DNA of 64,000 bases, taken from positions 1-64,000 of the forward strand of contig JAJPJN010000012.1 of NCBI GenBank assembly GCA_021324185.1, read 5' to 3'. Below are positions 44,776-52,907 of the stretch, in pieces (the stretch's first letter is position 1; each line of letters begins with the position of its first letter). The position numbers were made by a program, and so were the translations under genes. Under the pieces are notes generated by a model. It was given only the letters and a program-made list of their open reading frames with translations. It was not told the DNA's origin and did not search any database. The DNA is from Terriglobia bacterium (GTDB lineage: Bacteria; Acidobacteriota; Terriglobia; Bryobacterales; Bryobacteraceae).

Positions 44776-46545
44776 TCAACTGAGCCCTAACTGATAGGCG
44801 ACATAATCGAATCTGCTATCCGCGCGCAAAGCATCGAAGCGCGGATCGACTTTGATTGACATGAGCTCGAAGCACCGGTCCTGAACGGCCTTTCGGAGCC
44901 ACTCGAATCCCGATTCGGGTTCACCCAAGGCAAAGTAAATCGAGGCGAACTCAAACGGAGACACGTAGCGTTTTGTCGCGAGTTCGTTGAGTTCGCAAAT
45001 CGTATGTTGGACTTCGCTTCTTCTGCCCGACAATGCCAGCGTTCGCGCCAAAGCGGCTCGCATTCTGGGGCTGTTTGGCGATAGCTGAATGGCACGTTGA
45101 AATGCCGCCGCAGATTCCTCGAAATCCTTTCTCAATTCCTGGATAATGCCTAAGGTCCAGTACGCTGCTGAGAAGTGAGGATTTAATTCAACCGTGTGAT
45201 CGCATTGCTCGAGCGCGGCATCGAAATCGCGACGGTAATAATGAATCACCGCGAGATCGCGCGCAATGATGGGAGATACCGGATCGAGGGCTTGCGCCAG
45301 TAACAACTGCTGCAACGCTTCGTCGAGTCTTCCCAAGGGAGCGAGACACGAGATGCCGTACCAATGGTGAGCTGTTGGATAGCGCGGATCGAGCTGAATC
45401 GCCCTGCGAAATTCGCGTTCCGCTCCCAGCCAATCCCAATCCTGCGTTGATTTGACATGTGCCAGTGAGGCATGCGCTTCAGCGGATTTATCGTCCACCA
45501 GCACGGCGGTCGCGGCATTAGAAGCAGCTTTTGTCCATACTTCCGCCGGCGCAAGCACACCGTAATGACCCAGCAGCCCGTAGGCATCCGCCAAACCCGC
45601 ATAAGCCAGACAGTATTGAGCGTCCTCCCGAATCGCGCGTTCGAAAAATTCGGCTGCTTTGCGGAGCCCCTCTTCGGTGCGTTGATTCAGATGATAGCGG
45701 CCCTGCAAGTAAAGGTTGTAAGCCGCCAGGTTCTCCGTGGGGCGTTTTGCGGAGCCCGTGCCGCCGGAGGCCAACAATTCCGTCTTAAGTTGTTCCGCTA
45801 CCCTTTGTGCAATTTCTTCCTGTATAGATAGCGCATCGTCGCTGTTGCGGTCGAGCGATTCGGTCCAGAGAAAACAACCGCTCGCCGCGTCGATAATGTG
45901 TACCGTGACGCGCAAACGCGCGCCAGACTTACGAACGCCGCCAGTGACCACAAGAGCTGCATCGGCCGGCTCGGCTGGCTCACGCAACGTAGGCCTCTCG
46001 ATTCGAGAACGATCCCATGCAACCAGCCGTACATGCCCGAGTTTTGAGAGAGCGTGAATAATCTCGTCAGTTACGCCACGGCAGAAATAATCCTGATCGC
46101 CGCGTTCCGTATGATCGGCAAAGGGTGTCGCCACCGTGTTGCGGCTCACGAACGCAGCCGCCACCGACCGCCTGGGACCGGCCGCCTCAGTCTGTTTGAA
46201 AAGTGGCGCGTACCCGCCCTTCGGCAGTTCGATGTGAACGGCATCGCGCTGTCCTTCCTCGGCGTAATACTTCTCCAGGCGCGATCTCAATCGCCTTGCC
46301 TGTACGCGAACGATCGGGTCTGTACGCGGATCGAAAGAAGACTCTTTGTCGAAAACTTCCGTGCCGATTAGAAATTCTTTCAGTTGATCGCCACGCCCGG
46401 CGAGTGTTTCCCCGACAACAAACGCGAGAAACCGCTTCAGCCGGTCAGCCTGCTCAAAAGACTGGCTGGCCAAAACGCGCTCGAGATGCTCTTTCACGGC
46501 CTGCTCAGAACACTTCGCGGCGACAGGCATCGTGGCCCGGGACAT
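44776..46545 (-). CDS. Winged-helix/TPR regulator of the Acidobacteriota type
   Basis: 589 aa from the ATG at 46545 (or the ATG at 46530). The N-terminal 110 residues (EHLERVLASQSFEQADRLKR, DPIVRVQARRLRSRLEKYY, ELPKGGYAP) form the DNA-binding-like region typical of these proteins. Next is a TolB-like part (VVTGGVRKSGARLRVTVHII, FLWTESLDR, IQEEIAQRVAEQLK), then about eight TPR units to the C-terminus (NLYLQGRYHLNQRTEEGLRK and AHASLAHVKSTQDWDW among them). The role is presumably transcriptional regulation driven by protein contacts. It lies between the MFS operon and the ThuA gene, so it could control this island. Confidence 0.82.
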   Translation of the reverse strand: MSRATMPVAAKCSEQAVKEHLERVLASQSFEQADRLKRFLAFVVGETLAGRGDQLKEFLIGTEVFDKESSFDPRTDPIVRVQARRLRSRLEKYYAEEGQRDAVHIELPKGGYAPLFKQTEAAGPRRSVAAAFVSRNTVATPFADHTERGDQDYFCRGVTDEIIHALSKLGHVRLVAWDRSRIERPTLREPAEPADAALVVTGGVRKSGARLRVTVHIIDAASGCFLWTESLDRNSDDALSIQEEIAQRVAEQLKTELLASGGTGSAKRPTENLAAYNLYLQGRYHLNQRTEEGLRKAAEFFERAIREDAQYCLAYAGLADAYGLLGHYGVLAPAEVWTKAASNAATAVLVDDKSAEAHASLAHVKSTQDWDWLGAEREFRRAIQLDPRYPTAHHWYGISCLAPLGRLDEALQQLLLAQALDPVSPIIARDLAVIHYYRRDFDAALEQCDHTVELNPHFSAAYWTLGIIQELRKDFEESAAAFQRAIQLSPNSPRMRAALARTLALSGRRSEVQHTICELNELATKRYVSPFEFASIYFALGEPESGFEWLRKAVQDRCFELMSIKVDPRFDALRADSRFDYVAYQLGLS

Positions 46546-46546
46546 T

Positions 46547-46570
46547 ACAGTTCCATATTACGGAAACTGT
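46547..46570. promoter_or_regulatory. Inverted repeat at the start of the TPR regulator gene
   Basis: ACAGTTCC (46547-46554) and GGAAACTGT (46562-46570) form a near-perfect inverted repeat immediately upstream of the ATG at 46545. Possible autoregulatory operator, or a translational hairpin if transcription starts further upstream. Confidence 0.35.
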
Positions 46571-46596
46571 GTCGATTGCGAGTAGCAGCCGTTTCC

Positions 46597-47922
46597 TCAA
46601 ACGTTCTGCTCGCAATATGTCTCTTTCGTTAATGCAATCAGAACGCATGCCGCCGCCGCCCAAAGCACAATCAGCGTAAATGCCGCCTGAAACGCACTTG
46701 CGCTATAAATTCTTGTTCCGTTCAACATCTCTCCGCTCCAGCGCTTGTCCAGCACCCAGCCGATGCCGGGCTGCAGCAGAGTAGGACCCAGCATGTTTCC
46801 GATATTGGTTACTGCTGAGATCGTCCCCACATAACGGATTGGTACCTTCTCTTTGCTATAGGCGAACCCCAAAACACCCGAACCGCACGCCAGCGTTGTG
46901 ATTGCGGCGGCTATCACAAAGGCCCAGAGTGGCAGCCCCGGAACGTAGAACAGTGCAATCCAACCGATGGTCGATACGATCGCGCCGCCCAGATAGATCG
47001 GTTTTCGACGGCCGATCCGGTCAGACAGGCCGCCGCAAATTGGGCTCGCCACCGCCCAGCAGACGATCATGATGGAACATACTGCCGCTGCCGATTTCGC
47101 GCTCAGGCCATAACGGCGGGAAAGAAACGGAACGCCCCACAATCCGGTAAAAGAAAGCACCGGACCCACCATTCCGCCTTGTGCCAGAAAAATGAGCCAG
47201 GTATTTGTGTACCCGAAGACGCGACGCAGGCCTGTCGCTACAGCTCGAAAACTGGTTGCGGCGCGATCCCTTATTTCATCCGGAGCGTAGCTGCGAAATC
47301 CCTTATCAGCCGGATCGTTTTCGACCAGCATCCAGGCAAGCAGTCCCACGCCCAAGGTCACGATGCCCGAACCCACCACAGTGGCGCGCCACCCGAACGA
47401 TTCGATGAGCAGCCGTAGTGGAACCTGGGCAGTCAGTGATCCAATGTTGCCGATGAACAGGCCTAATCCGGAGAGCATCGCAAATTGCCGGCGCGGGAAC
47501 CAGTGTGTCGCAAGCTTCAGAATGACGAGCCAGCCAACGGCTGTTGCTCCGCCGATAATGGCGCGGCCAGTGCAGGCCAGTAGAAAAGACCCTGTGGCGC
47601 CGAAGAGAAAAGCTCCCAGAGCGGCGCTGAAGCAGCCTCCGATGAGTACTTTCTTGGCGCCCCAGCGGTCAAGCAGAATTCCTATCGGAATTTGCATCGC
47701 GACATACAAGTAAAAGTAGAAGGCGGACAGATTGCCGAGTTGTTTGGCGCTGATTCGAAAATCGCGCATCAACTCGCCTGTCATCACCGCTGGCGAAACG
47801 CGCTGGTAGAACGCGATGAGATAGAAGACCGCGCCGATGATCCAGACGAACCAACAAAGCCAAGCGGGAGGAGTGTGGGTGAGTCTCGGGGACTCCTTGG
47901 CGGCTGTGGCTCGGGAAGCCAT
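46597..47922 (-). CDS. MFS transporter
   Basis: 441 aa with 12 predicted membrane helices. It has the MFS loop motif after helix 2 (GILLDRWGAKKVLIGG) and its repeat after helix 8 (GGLSDRIGRRKPIYLGG). The family carries small anions and organic acids by proton symport. It is the last gene of the operon that starts at 51966, nine bases after the ThDP-enzyme gene, so it likely imports the substrate of those enzymes. The sulfoacetate carrier SauU is also an MFS protein next to an acylating aldehyde dehydrogenase, but this is only an analogy. Confidence 0.88.
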   Translation of the reverse strand: MASRATAAKESPRLTHTPPAWLCWFVWIIGAVFYLIAFYQRVSPAVMTGELMRDFRISAKQLGNLSAFYFYLYVAMQIPIGILLDRWGAKKVLIGGCFSAALGAFLFGATGSFLLACTGRAIIGGATAVGWLVILKLATHWFPRRQFAMLSGLGLFIGNIGSLTAQVPLRLLIESFGWRATVVGSGIVTLGVGLLAWMLVENDPADKGFRSYAPDEIRDRAATSFRAVATGLRRVFGYTNTWLIFLAQGGMVGPVLSFTGLWGVPFLSRRYGLSAKSAAAVCSIMIVCWAVASPICGGLSDRIGRRKPIYLGGAIVSTIGWIALFYVPGLPLWAFVIAAAITTLACGSGVLGFAYSKEKVPIRYVGTISAVTNIGNMLGPTLLQPGIGWVLDKRWSGEMLNGTRIYSASAFQAAFTLIVLWAAAACVLIALTKETYCEQNV

Positions 47923-47930
47923 CGCGATTG

Positions 47931-49718
47931 CTATTCGCCCTTGCGGTAGATGTCGTTGATGTTCCAGTAACCCGGAGTTGGTGTCGGCGCGTTTTCCATT
48001 GGAACCTGAATCACTGTGGGCACGCCCGACCCGAGCACTTGCCTTATAGCGGGACCGAGCTCACCGGCTGATTGAATTGCGATTCCTTGGGCGCCACAGG
48101 CGCGCGCCACGGCTGCGTAATCCAAGCTGTACGGCTTGCCGTTACACGAGAACATGCAACCGAAATCCCAACCATAGTGCATCGCTTCCAAACCGGCAAT
48201 GGTGCCGAATCCGGAATTGTCCATGACGATCCAAACGGCAGGGATATCCGCTTCCATGGCCGTCGCGATCACCGACATGTTGCTGCTGAAAGCCCCATCT
48301 CCGATCAGCGCTACCGCTGCCCGATTCGGTTCTGCGACCTTTACCCCCAGCACCGCCGAGGGTCCGAAGCCCATCGTTGCCAGACCGCTTGGCGTAATGA
48401 AGGTGCCGGGAACGGTGATCGGAAACTGTTGGCCCACGCCATTCTTGTTCCAGCCAACATCCGTTACCACAAACGCATCTTCCGGCAGTGCTTTTCTCAA
48501 CTCACTCAGAATCCGCTCCGGCCGCAGCGGAAACTGGTCTGATTCGCGCTGCTGAGTCCAATTGGAGGAAAACGCTTCGCGCCCGCGGCGAATTTCTTCG
48601 CGGAGTCCGGGCCGGCTCGGGTGTGTTTTCCCGGAGGCTGCAGCTGCTAAGGCTTCGAGCGCAAGTTTGGCGTCTGCCACTACACCCAATTCGGTCGGAT
48701 AGTTTCGGCCAATTTCTGCCGGATCGATATCCACGTGAATTAGCCGCGTAGGCGGAATCGAGAACGTATACCGCGGATCCCAGGAACTCGAATTTGCTTC
48801 TGCCAGGCGCGTTCCGATGGCAAGAATCAAATCTGCCGTCCGGCATTTTTCATTCGCGATCGGGGTGCCCCAAAATCCCGTCATCCCGAGCAGGAGCGGG
48901 TGATCTTCTCGCAAGCAGCCTTTGCCCATCAAGGTGTGTGCAACAGGTATCTCGAGTGACTCAGCGAGAGAGGCAAGCGCCGCAGAGGCGCGCGCGGACA
49001 GAACCCCGCCGCCCACATAAATGACGGGATTCTCCGCTGCGGCCAGCTTATCGATAATCTGATCGACTGCCGCCGCGTCTATATTCGGCCGGGCCATTGG
49101 CGCTGGAACGCTCCGGAACGCATCAGCAGCGAGATCGGAGGAAAAGATATCCATAGGGACATCCACCAACACTGGTCCTGGGCGCCCGGCTCGCGCAAGA
49201 TGGAATGCTCGCTCGGTGATGCGAGGCAAGTCTTCGACCCGGTCCACGCGGTAGACACGTTTACAGAACGGGCGGTAAATCTCATATTGGTCGGCGTCCA
49301 TATGCAGATTCACTTCCTGATGAGGATGCCGTCCGTAGTAGTAGGAAGGCACATCGCCGGCAAACACCACGAGCGGTATGGAATCGAGCGCAGCATTCGC
49401 TACGCCGGTGGTCGCATTTGTCAGCCCAGGTCCCAGGTGTGTTAACAAAACTCCTGTTTTGCCGGAAGCGCGCGCATAACCTTCTGCTGCGTGCGCGGCG
49501 ACCTGCTCATGACGCGTGGAGATAAACCGGATCCGGCTTTTGCCCAATGCATCGAGCATTGCGATCACCGTATGGCCACAAAGCCCGAAAACGACTTCCA
49601 CGCCAAGCCGTTCTAGATATTCGGCCAACAGATACGCTGCAATTCGCTTGCCTGGAGCGCCTCCGTTGCGGCTTTCGCTCGATGACAACACTGGACTCGA
49701 AGTACTCGTTTGCTGCAC
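47931..49718 (-). CDS. Thiamine-diphosphate enzyme, acetolactate-synthase-like
   Basis: 595 aa. Three-domain ThDP enzyme: an N-terminal PYR domain with catalytic Glu in RHEQVAAHAAEGYARA near 70, a central Rossmann domain (IYVGGGVLSARA), and a C-terminal PP domain with the cofactor motif IGDGAFSSNMS and MDNSGFGT. It acts on 2-oxo acids or aldehydes. Several residues (YYYGRHPHQEVNLHMDADQY) look specific to a subgroup I cannot name; it is not an obvious Xsc or IlvB. It sits between the aldehyde dehydrogenase and the MFS gene, suggesting that it makes or uses the aldehyde. Confidence 0.85.
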   Translation of the reverse strand: MQQTSTSSPVLSSSESRNGGAPGKRIAAYLLAEYLERLGVEVVFGLCGHTVIAMLDALGKSRIRFISTRHEQVAAHAAEGYARASGKTGVLLTHLGPGLTNATTGVANAALDSIPLVVFAGDVPSYYYGRHPHQEVNLHMDADQYEIYRPFCKRVYRVDRVEDLPRITERAFHLARAGRPGPVLVDVPMDIFSSDLAADAFRSVPAPMARPNIDAAAVDQIIDKLAAAENPVIYVGGGVLSARASAALASLAESLEIPVAHTLMGKGCLREDHPLLLGMTGFWGTPIANEKCRTADLILAIGTRLAEANSSSWDPRYTFSIPPTRLIHVDIDPAEIGRNYPTELGVVADAKLALEALAAAASGKTHPSRPGLREEIRRGREAFSSNWTQQRESDQFPLRPERILSELRKALPEDAFVVTDVGWNKNGVGQQFPITVPGTFITPSGLATMGFGPSAVLGVKVAEPNRAAVALIGDGAFSSNMSVIATAMEADIPAVWIVMDNSGFGTIAGLEAMHYGWDFGCMFSCNGKPYSLDYAAVARACGAQGIAIQSAGELGPAIRQVLGSGVPTVIQVPMENAPTPTPGYWNINDIYRKGE

Positions 49719-49726
49719 AGTCGCTC

Positions 49727-51154
49727 CTAAAAGATCTCGCTGTTAAAAAATTCGCCGAATAGCTCTTCATCAGACGGGCGGTCCTCCGGTATGGGCCGGC
49801 TTACCCAGGTGACGTTCATGTAATGCTTCAGCGAAATATTTTCGTTAGTAATGTTTCCGCCCCAATAACCACAACCCATGCTCGACGTCTGCGGCATGCC
49901 GTTTGTAAATGAGCCGGCATTCGCCTTTGATTGCGGCTGCCGGACCATGATCCGGCTGACTGGGGCCATTAGCGCCAGACGATTGATGTGATCGTCATCG
50001 AAGGAATAGATGCCGCAAGAGTGGCCTTTGCCACCGACTTCAAAGATCTGGCGAACCATATCCAGCGCCTGATCGAAACCGGAGTATTTAAAAATCGCCA
50101 AAACCGTGCCGAGTTTCTCGCTCGAAAAAAGGTGTTCTTTGCCGATCTTGTCTTCTTGTACGATCAAAAACGTCTTATTGGCAGGAATGCTGAAGCCGGA
50201 TAGTTCGGCAACGCGCGCAGCCGGCCTGGCAATTGTTTCGGGTGTGCGATGGCCCTCCGCATCCCAGTAAGCGCGCCGCAACAACTCTTTTTCGCGCTCG
50301 TCGACAAGATACCCGCCTTCTGCCTGGAGTTGCTTGAGAAAAGCATCGTAAATGGATGCCTCGACCAACAGGTTGCCGTCCGCCGAACAGCCCGAGCCGT
50401 TATCATTTGTCTTGCTGATTCGCGTATTCCTGGCTGCCTCTTCGATGTTTGCGGTTTCATCTATCACCATCGTGGCGTTGCCTGCCCCAACGCCATAAGC
50501 GGGTTTACCGGAGCTGTAGGCTGCGCGCACCATAGGCTGGCCGCCAGTGGCAATCGTGAAGTCGCAGATAGCCATCAACTCCTGCGCCAACGGAATGCTG
50601 GGCTTCTCTATGCACTGCAGTAAGTCTTCGGGAGCACCTGCGTTTTTGAGCGCGGCACGCATGATTCGCACGGATTCGTTGGTCGTTTTTTTGCTTGCAG
50701 GATGCGGCGAGAATATGACCGCATCCTTGCACTTGACGGCATAAATTGCGGTAGTGGCCGGAGTAACATACGGGCTTGTAACCGGTATCAAAGAAGCGAT
50801 CACGCCGCCAGGTTTCGCATATTTGACAATGCCTTTCTCCGGAATCTCTTCAATCACCCCCATACTCTTTTGCCGTAAGGCATCCCGCAAAACGCTGAGA
50901 ATCTTCGCGCGTCTGGAGGGCTCCCGCCCGCCCATGCCGCTCTCGTCAACGCTCATGTTGGCGAGCCGCATTGCGGTCTGCTCATTGCCCATGGCCCAGG
51001 CAATCGCGCGACAGAGCCGGTCCACAGCAGTTTGATCGTAATGATCGATTGCAGCCATGGCCGCCCTCGCCTTATGCAGTAAGTTCCGGGCGTAAGCTCG
51101 TTCTTCTGCTGTTATTTCCCGTTTGCCGGCTGGGGTTGCTGTTACAGTTGCCAT
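49727..51154 (-). CDS. Acylating (CoA-dependent) aldehyde dehydrogenase
   Basis: 475 aa of the EutE/AdhE/SauS type, oxidising an aldehyde to acyl-CoA with NAD(P). The catalytic Cys is most likely in NDNGSGCSADGN near 265. Cofactor and fold motifs: VIASLIPVTSPYVTPATTAI, FSPHPASKKTT, GKPAYGVGAGNATMVID and HSCGIYSFDDDHI. The C-terminus GCGYWGGNITNENI resembles sulfoacetaldehyde/acetaldehyde dehydrogenases. It precedes the ThDP enzyme by eight bases and follows the citrate-synthase-like gene by 41 bases. The substrate is not defined. Confidence 0.85.
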   Translation of the reverse strand: MATVTATPAGKREITAEERAYARNLLHKARAAMAAIDHYDQTAVDRLCRAIAWAMGNEQTAMRLANMSVDESGMGGREPSRRAKILSVLRDALRQKSMGVIEEIPEKGIVKYAKPGGVIASLIPVTSPYVTPATTAIYAVKCKDAVIFSPHPASKKTTNESVRIMRAALKNAGAPEDLLQCIEKPSIPLAQELMAICDFTIATGGQPMVRAAYSSGKPAYGVGAGNATMVIDETANIEEAARNTRISKTNDNGSGCSADGNLLVEASIYDAFLKQLQAEGGYLVDEREKELLRRAYWDAEGHRTPETIARPAARVAELSGFSIPANKTFLIVQEDKIGKEHLFSSEKLGTVLAIFKYSGFDQALDMVRQIFEVGGKGHSCGIYSFDDDHINRLALMAPVSRIMVRQPQSKANAGSFTNGMPQTSSMGCGYWGGNITNENISLKHYMNVTWVSRPIPEDRPSDEELFGEFFNSEIF

Positions 51155-51195
51155 CTCTCCCTCAGGTTTTCGAATTCATTGGAACTTTTTGTCTT

Positions 51196-51966
51196 TTAAC
51201 GAAGAGGCCGCGGTGGCGGGCCGTCATAGACCGTCGGAATTTTGATCCTCATCGGCTTTTCGCGGCTGTGCTCTTCCGCCACCTCCGCCGTTATCCCGGC
51301 AACTCTGCCGATGATGAACACCAGCTTGCCGAAAGCAGAGGGAAATCCCAGATCATAAAGAATTGCCGCCAGCGCGCCATCGATGTTGACTGGAAGTACT
51401 TTCCGCCGTACGGCGGCGGCCTTTTCAAGCGCCTCCATAAATGCAACGCCGTCCCGGGCCAAGCCGCTCTCGCGGGCCATATTAAAGAGCGTTTCGGTTC
51501 GCGGATCACGCTCCTTGTGGACCCGGTGGCCCAAACCAGGCAGGCGTTTGCCCGCCGAGCGAAAATCATCGAAAATCCGGAGCGCAGCTTCTTCCATCGA
51601 AATATTTCCGGAACCGGCGAGTTTTGTGCCGGCAGCAATGAGCTCCATGCAATCGGCCCCCGCGCCCCCGTGCTCGTCGCCGATAGCCAAAACACCGGCC
51701 GCAACTGCTGCCGATAGCGATTCACGGTTTCCCGATGCCACGAGCCTTGCCGCGGCGCACGAAGGTGCACCCGCCCCGTGATCGGCTACTGCAATCAGAA
51801 TCGCGTCGATCAATCTTCGTTCCGCCGCACTCGGCAACCGCGATTGGTGTAGTAGAAACACCACATCCGCGAATGTCGTGCCCTGCATCAGAGCCGTTAT
51901 TTCGTATCCCCGAATCCAGAGATTGCTCTGGTCGGAATTCGCAATTGCCGATCGCCAAGGCTCCAT
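51196..51966 (-). CDS. Citrate-synthase-like / citryl-CoA lyase family protein
   Basis: About 256 aa from the ATG at 51966, much shorter than full citrate synthase (about 430). It keeps the active-site parts: LWIRGYEITALMQG, DEHGGAGADCMEL, GLGHRVHKERDPR with catalytic His, and NIDGALAAILYDLGFP with catalytic Asp. The enzyme would condense an acyl-CoA with oxaloacetate or cleave a citryl-CoA-like ester. AGGAGG lies about 30 bases upstream of the ATG, so a non-AUG start nearer to it is possible. It is the first gene of the operon ending at 46597. Copy A of the 22-bp element is 56-77 bases upstream. Confidence 0.82.
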   Translation of the reverse strand: MEPWRSAIANSDQSNLWIRGYEITALMQGTTFADVVFLLHQSRLPSAAERRLIDAILIAVADHGAGAPSCAAARLVASGNRESLSAAVAAGVLAIGDEHGGAGADCMELIAAGTKLAGSGNISMEEAALRIFDDFRSAGKRLPGLGHRVHKERDPRTETLFNMARESGLARDGVAFMEALEKAAAVRRKVLPVNIDGALAAILYDLGFPSAFGKLVFIIGRVAGITAEVAEEHSREKPMRIKIPTVYDGPPPRPLR

Positions 51967-52021
51967 AAGTGTCTCGATTATGTGATCAATCCTCCTTACC
52001 GGGCAAGCATGGAGGGCCAAC

Positions 52022-52043
52022 GTTACCGTTACCGCACCGTTAC
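52022..52043 (+). promoter_or_regulatory. Copy A of the recurrent 22-bp element, upstream of the citrate-synthase-like operon
   Basis: It begins GTTACCGTTACC and ends GCACCGTTAC: three hexamers CGTTAC at offsets 0, 6 and 17. It is identical to copy B at 20 of 22 positions. It overlaps the stop codon of the ThuA gene (52029) and lies 56-77 bases before the ATG at 51966. Confidence 0.6.
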
Positions 52044-52907
52044 CCTGTCCTGACTGGAATCTTTGGGACGTGGCTGTGCATCTCCGGGAATCAAACCCAT
52101 CGCCCACTGGATCGCTTCGAACCACATCTTCTGCATTCGCGGGTCATCCCAGCTCTCTTTTGTGTGCCCAAAGCAGGAGTAGAAGACCCGCCCTTTGCCG
52201 TATCTTCTGGCCCACGCAAGCGGAAAATCGTTATCGGTTCGATGAACTCTTGGGTTGTTTAGATCGATTTTGCTTTCGTCTAACCGGGCCAGGACCCGCA
52301 CCTTATCGCGCGAAAAATTTTTCACCTGGTAGATCTCATCCCGCGCGGTAAATTCGTGCGGAAAGCCTTTCATCGCCGGGAAATCAGGTGCTTCATTAAT
52401 AATCGGTGCATCAAAAATCAACCAGGGATGATCATCGAAATAACCGCCGACCATTTCGCCCCATTCCGGCCAGGTGTAAAAACTCGTAATGGCGGTGTGC
52501 GCTCCAATCAGGCCTTTCCCGTCATCTTTGATGAAAGATATGAGATCGGCTTTTTGTTGATCTGTAAGTTCCAGCTCGCCGATTCCATAGAAGAAGATTG
52601 CGTCGAAGTCATTCAGCGTTTTGTAGTTCGCAACATTCCCTTTCGTATCCGGCACGGCAACGTTCTCCGCGAATTTGATGGGGCGCTTGGTGATTAGCTG
52701 GATATCGGTGCGGATATAAGTGTCGTAGATACCGGATTCGTAGCCCAGTCTTTCGATGGTCGCGAGCGCGTGCGATACAGCATCGTGCTGGTAGATCTTG
52801 CGATGAACGTCGCCGATGGCGAGCAATGTTTTCTTAGGAGGCTGGGCTAATGCAGCCGGACCCGCGATTGTGGCGAAGAATAATGCGATGTGAAAAAAAT
52901 ATTTCAT
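52029..52907 (-). CDS. ThuA-domain protein (exported), copy 1
   Basis: About 292 aa from the ATG at 52907, which overlaps the upstream stop as ATGA and gives a signal peptide (KYFFHIALFFATIAGPAALA). ThuA fold: LLAIGDVHRKI, HDAVSHALATIERLGYESG, FDAIFFYGIGELEL, FIKDDGKGLIGAHTAI, GGYFDDHPW, GKGRVFYSCFGHTKESW. It is close to the protein at 43776 in length and motifs. It is coupled to the BNR-repeat gene, so both should act in the periplasm on the same material. Confidence 0.9.
   Translation of the reverse strand: MKYFFHIALFFATIAGPAALAQPPKKTLLAIGDVHRKIYQHDAVSHALATIERLGYESGIYDTYIRTDIQLITKRPIKFAENVAVPDTKGNVANYKTLNDFDAIFFYGIGELELTDQQKADLISFIKDDGKGLIGAHTAITSFYTWPEWGEMVGGYFDDHPWLIFDAPIINEAPDFPAMKGFPHEFTARDEIYQVKNFSRDKVRVLARLDESKIDLNNPRVHRTDNDFPLAWARRYGKGRVFYSCFGHTKESWDDPRMQKMWFEAIQWAMGLIPGDAQPRPKDSSQDRVTVR

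Noticed and set aside
47931-51154. Sulfoacetate degradation operon (SauS, SauU, Xsc)
   Set aside because: The acylating dehydrogenase and MFS gene would fit, but the ThDP enzyme does not look like Xsc and no SauT is present, so the name was not used.
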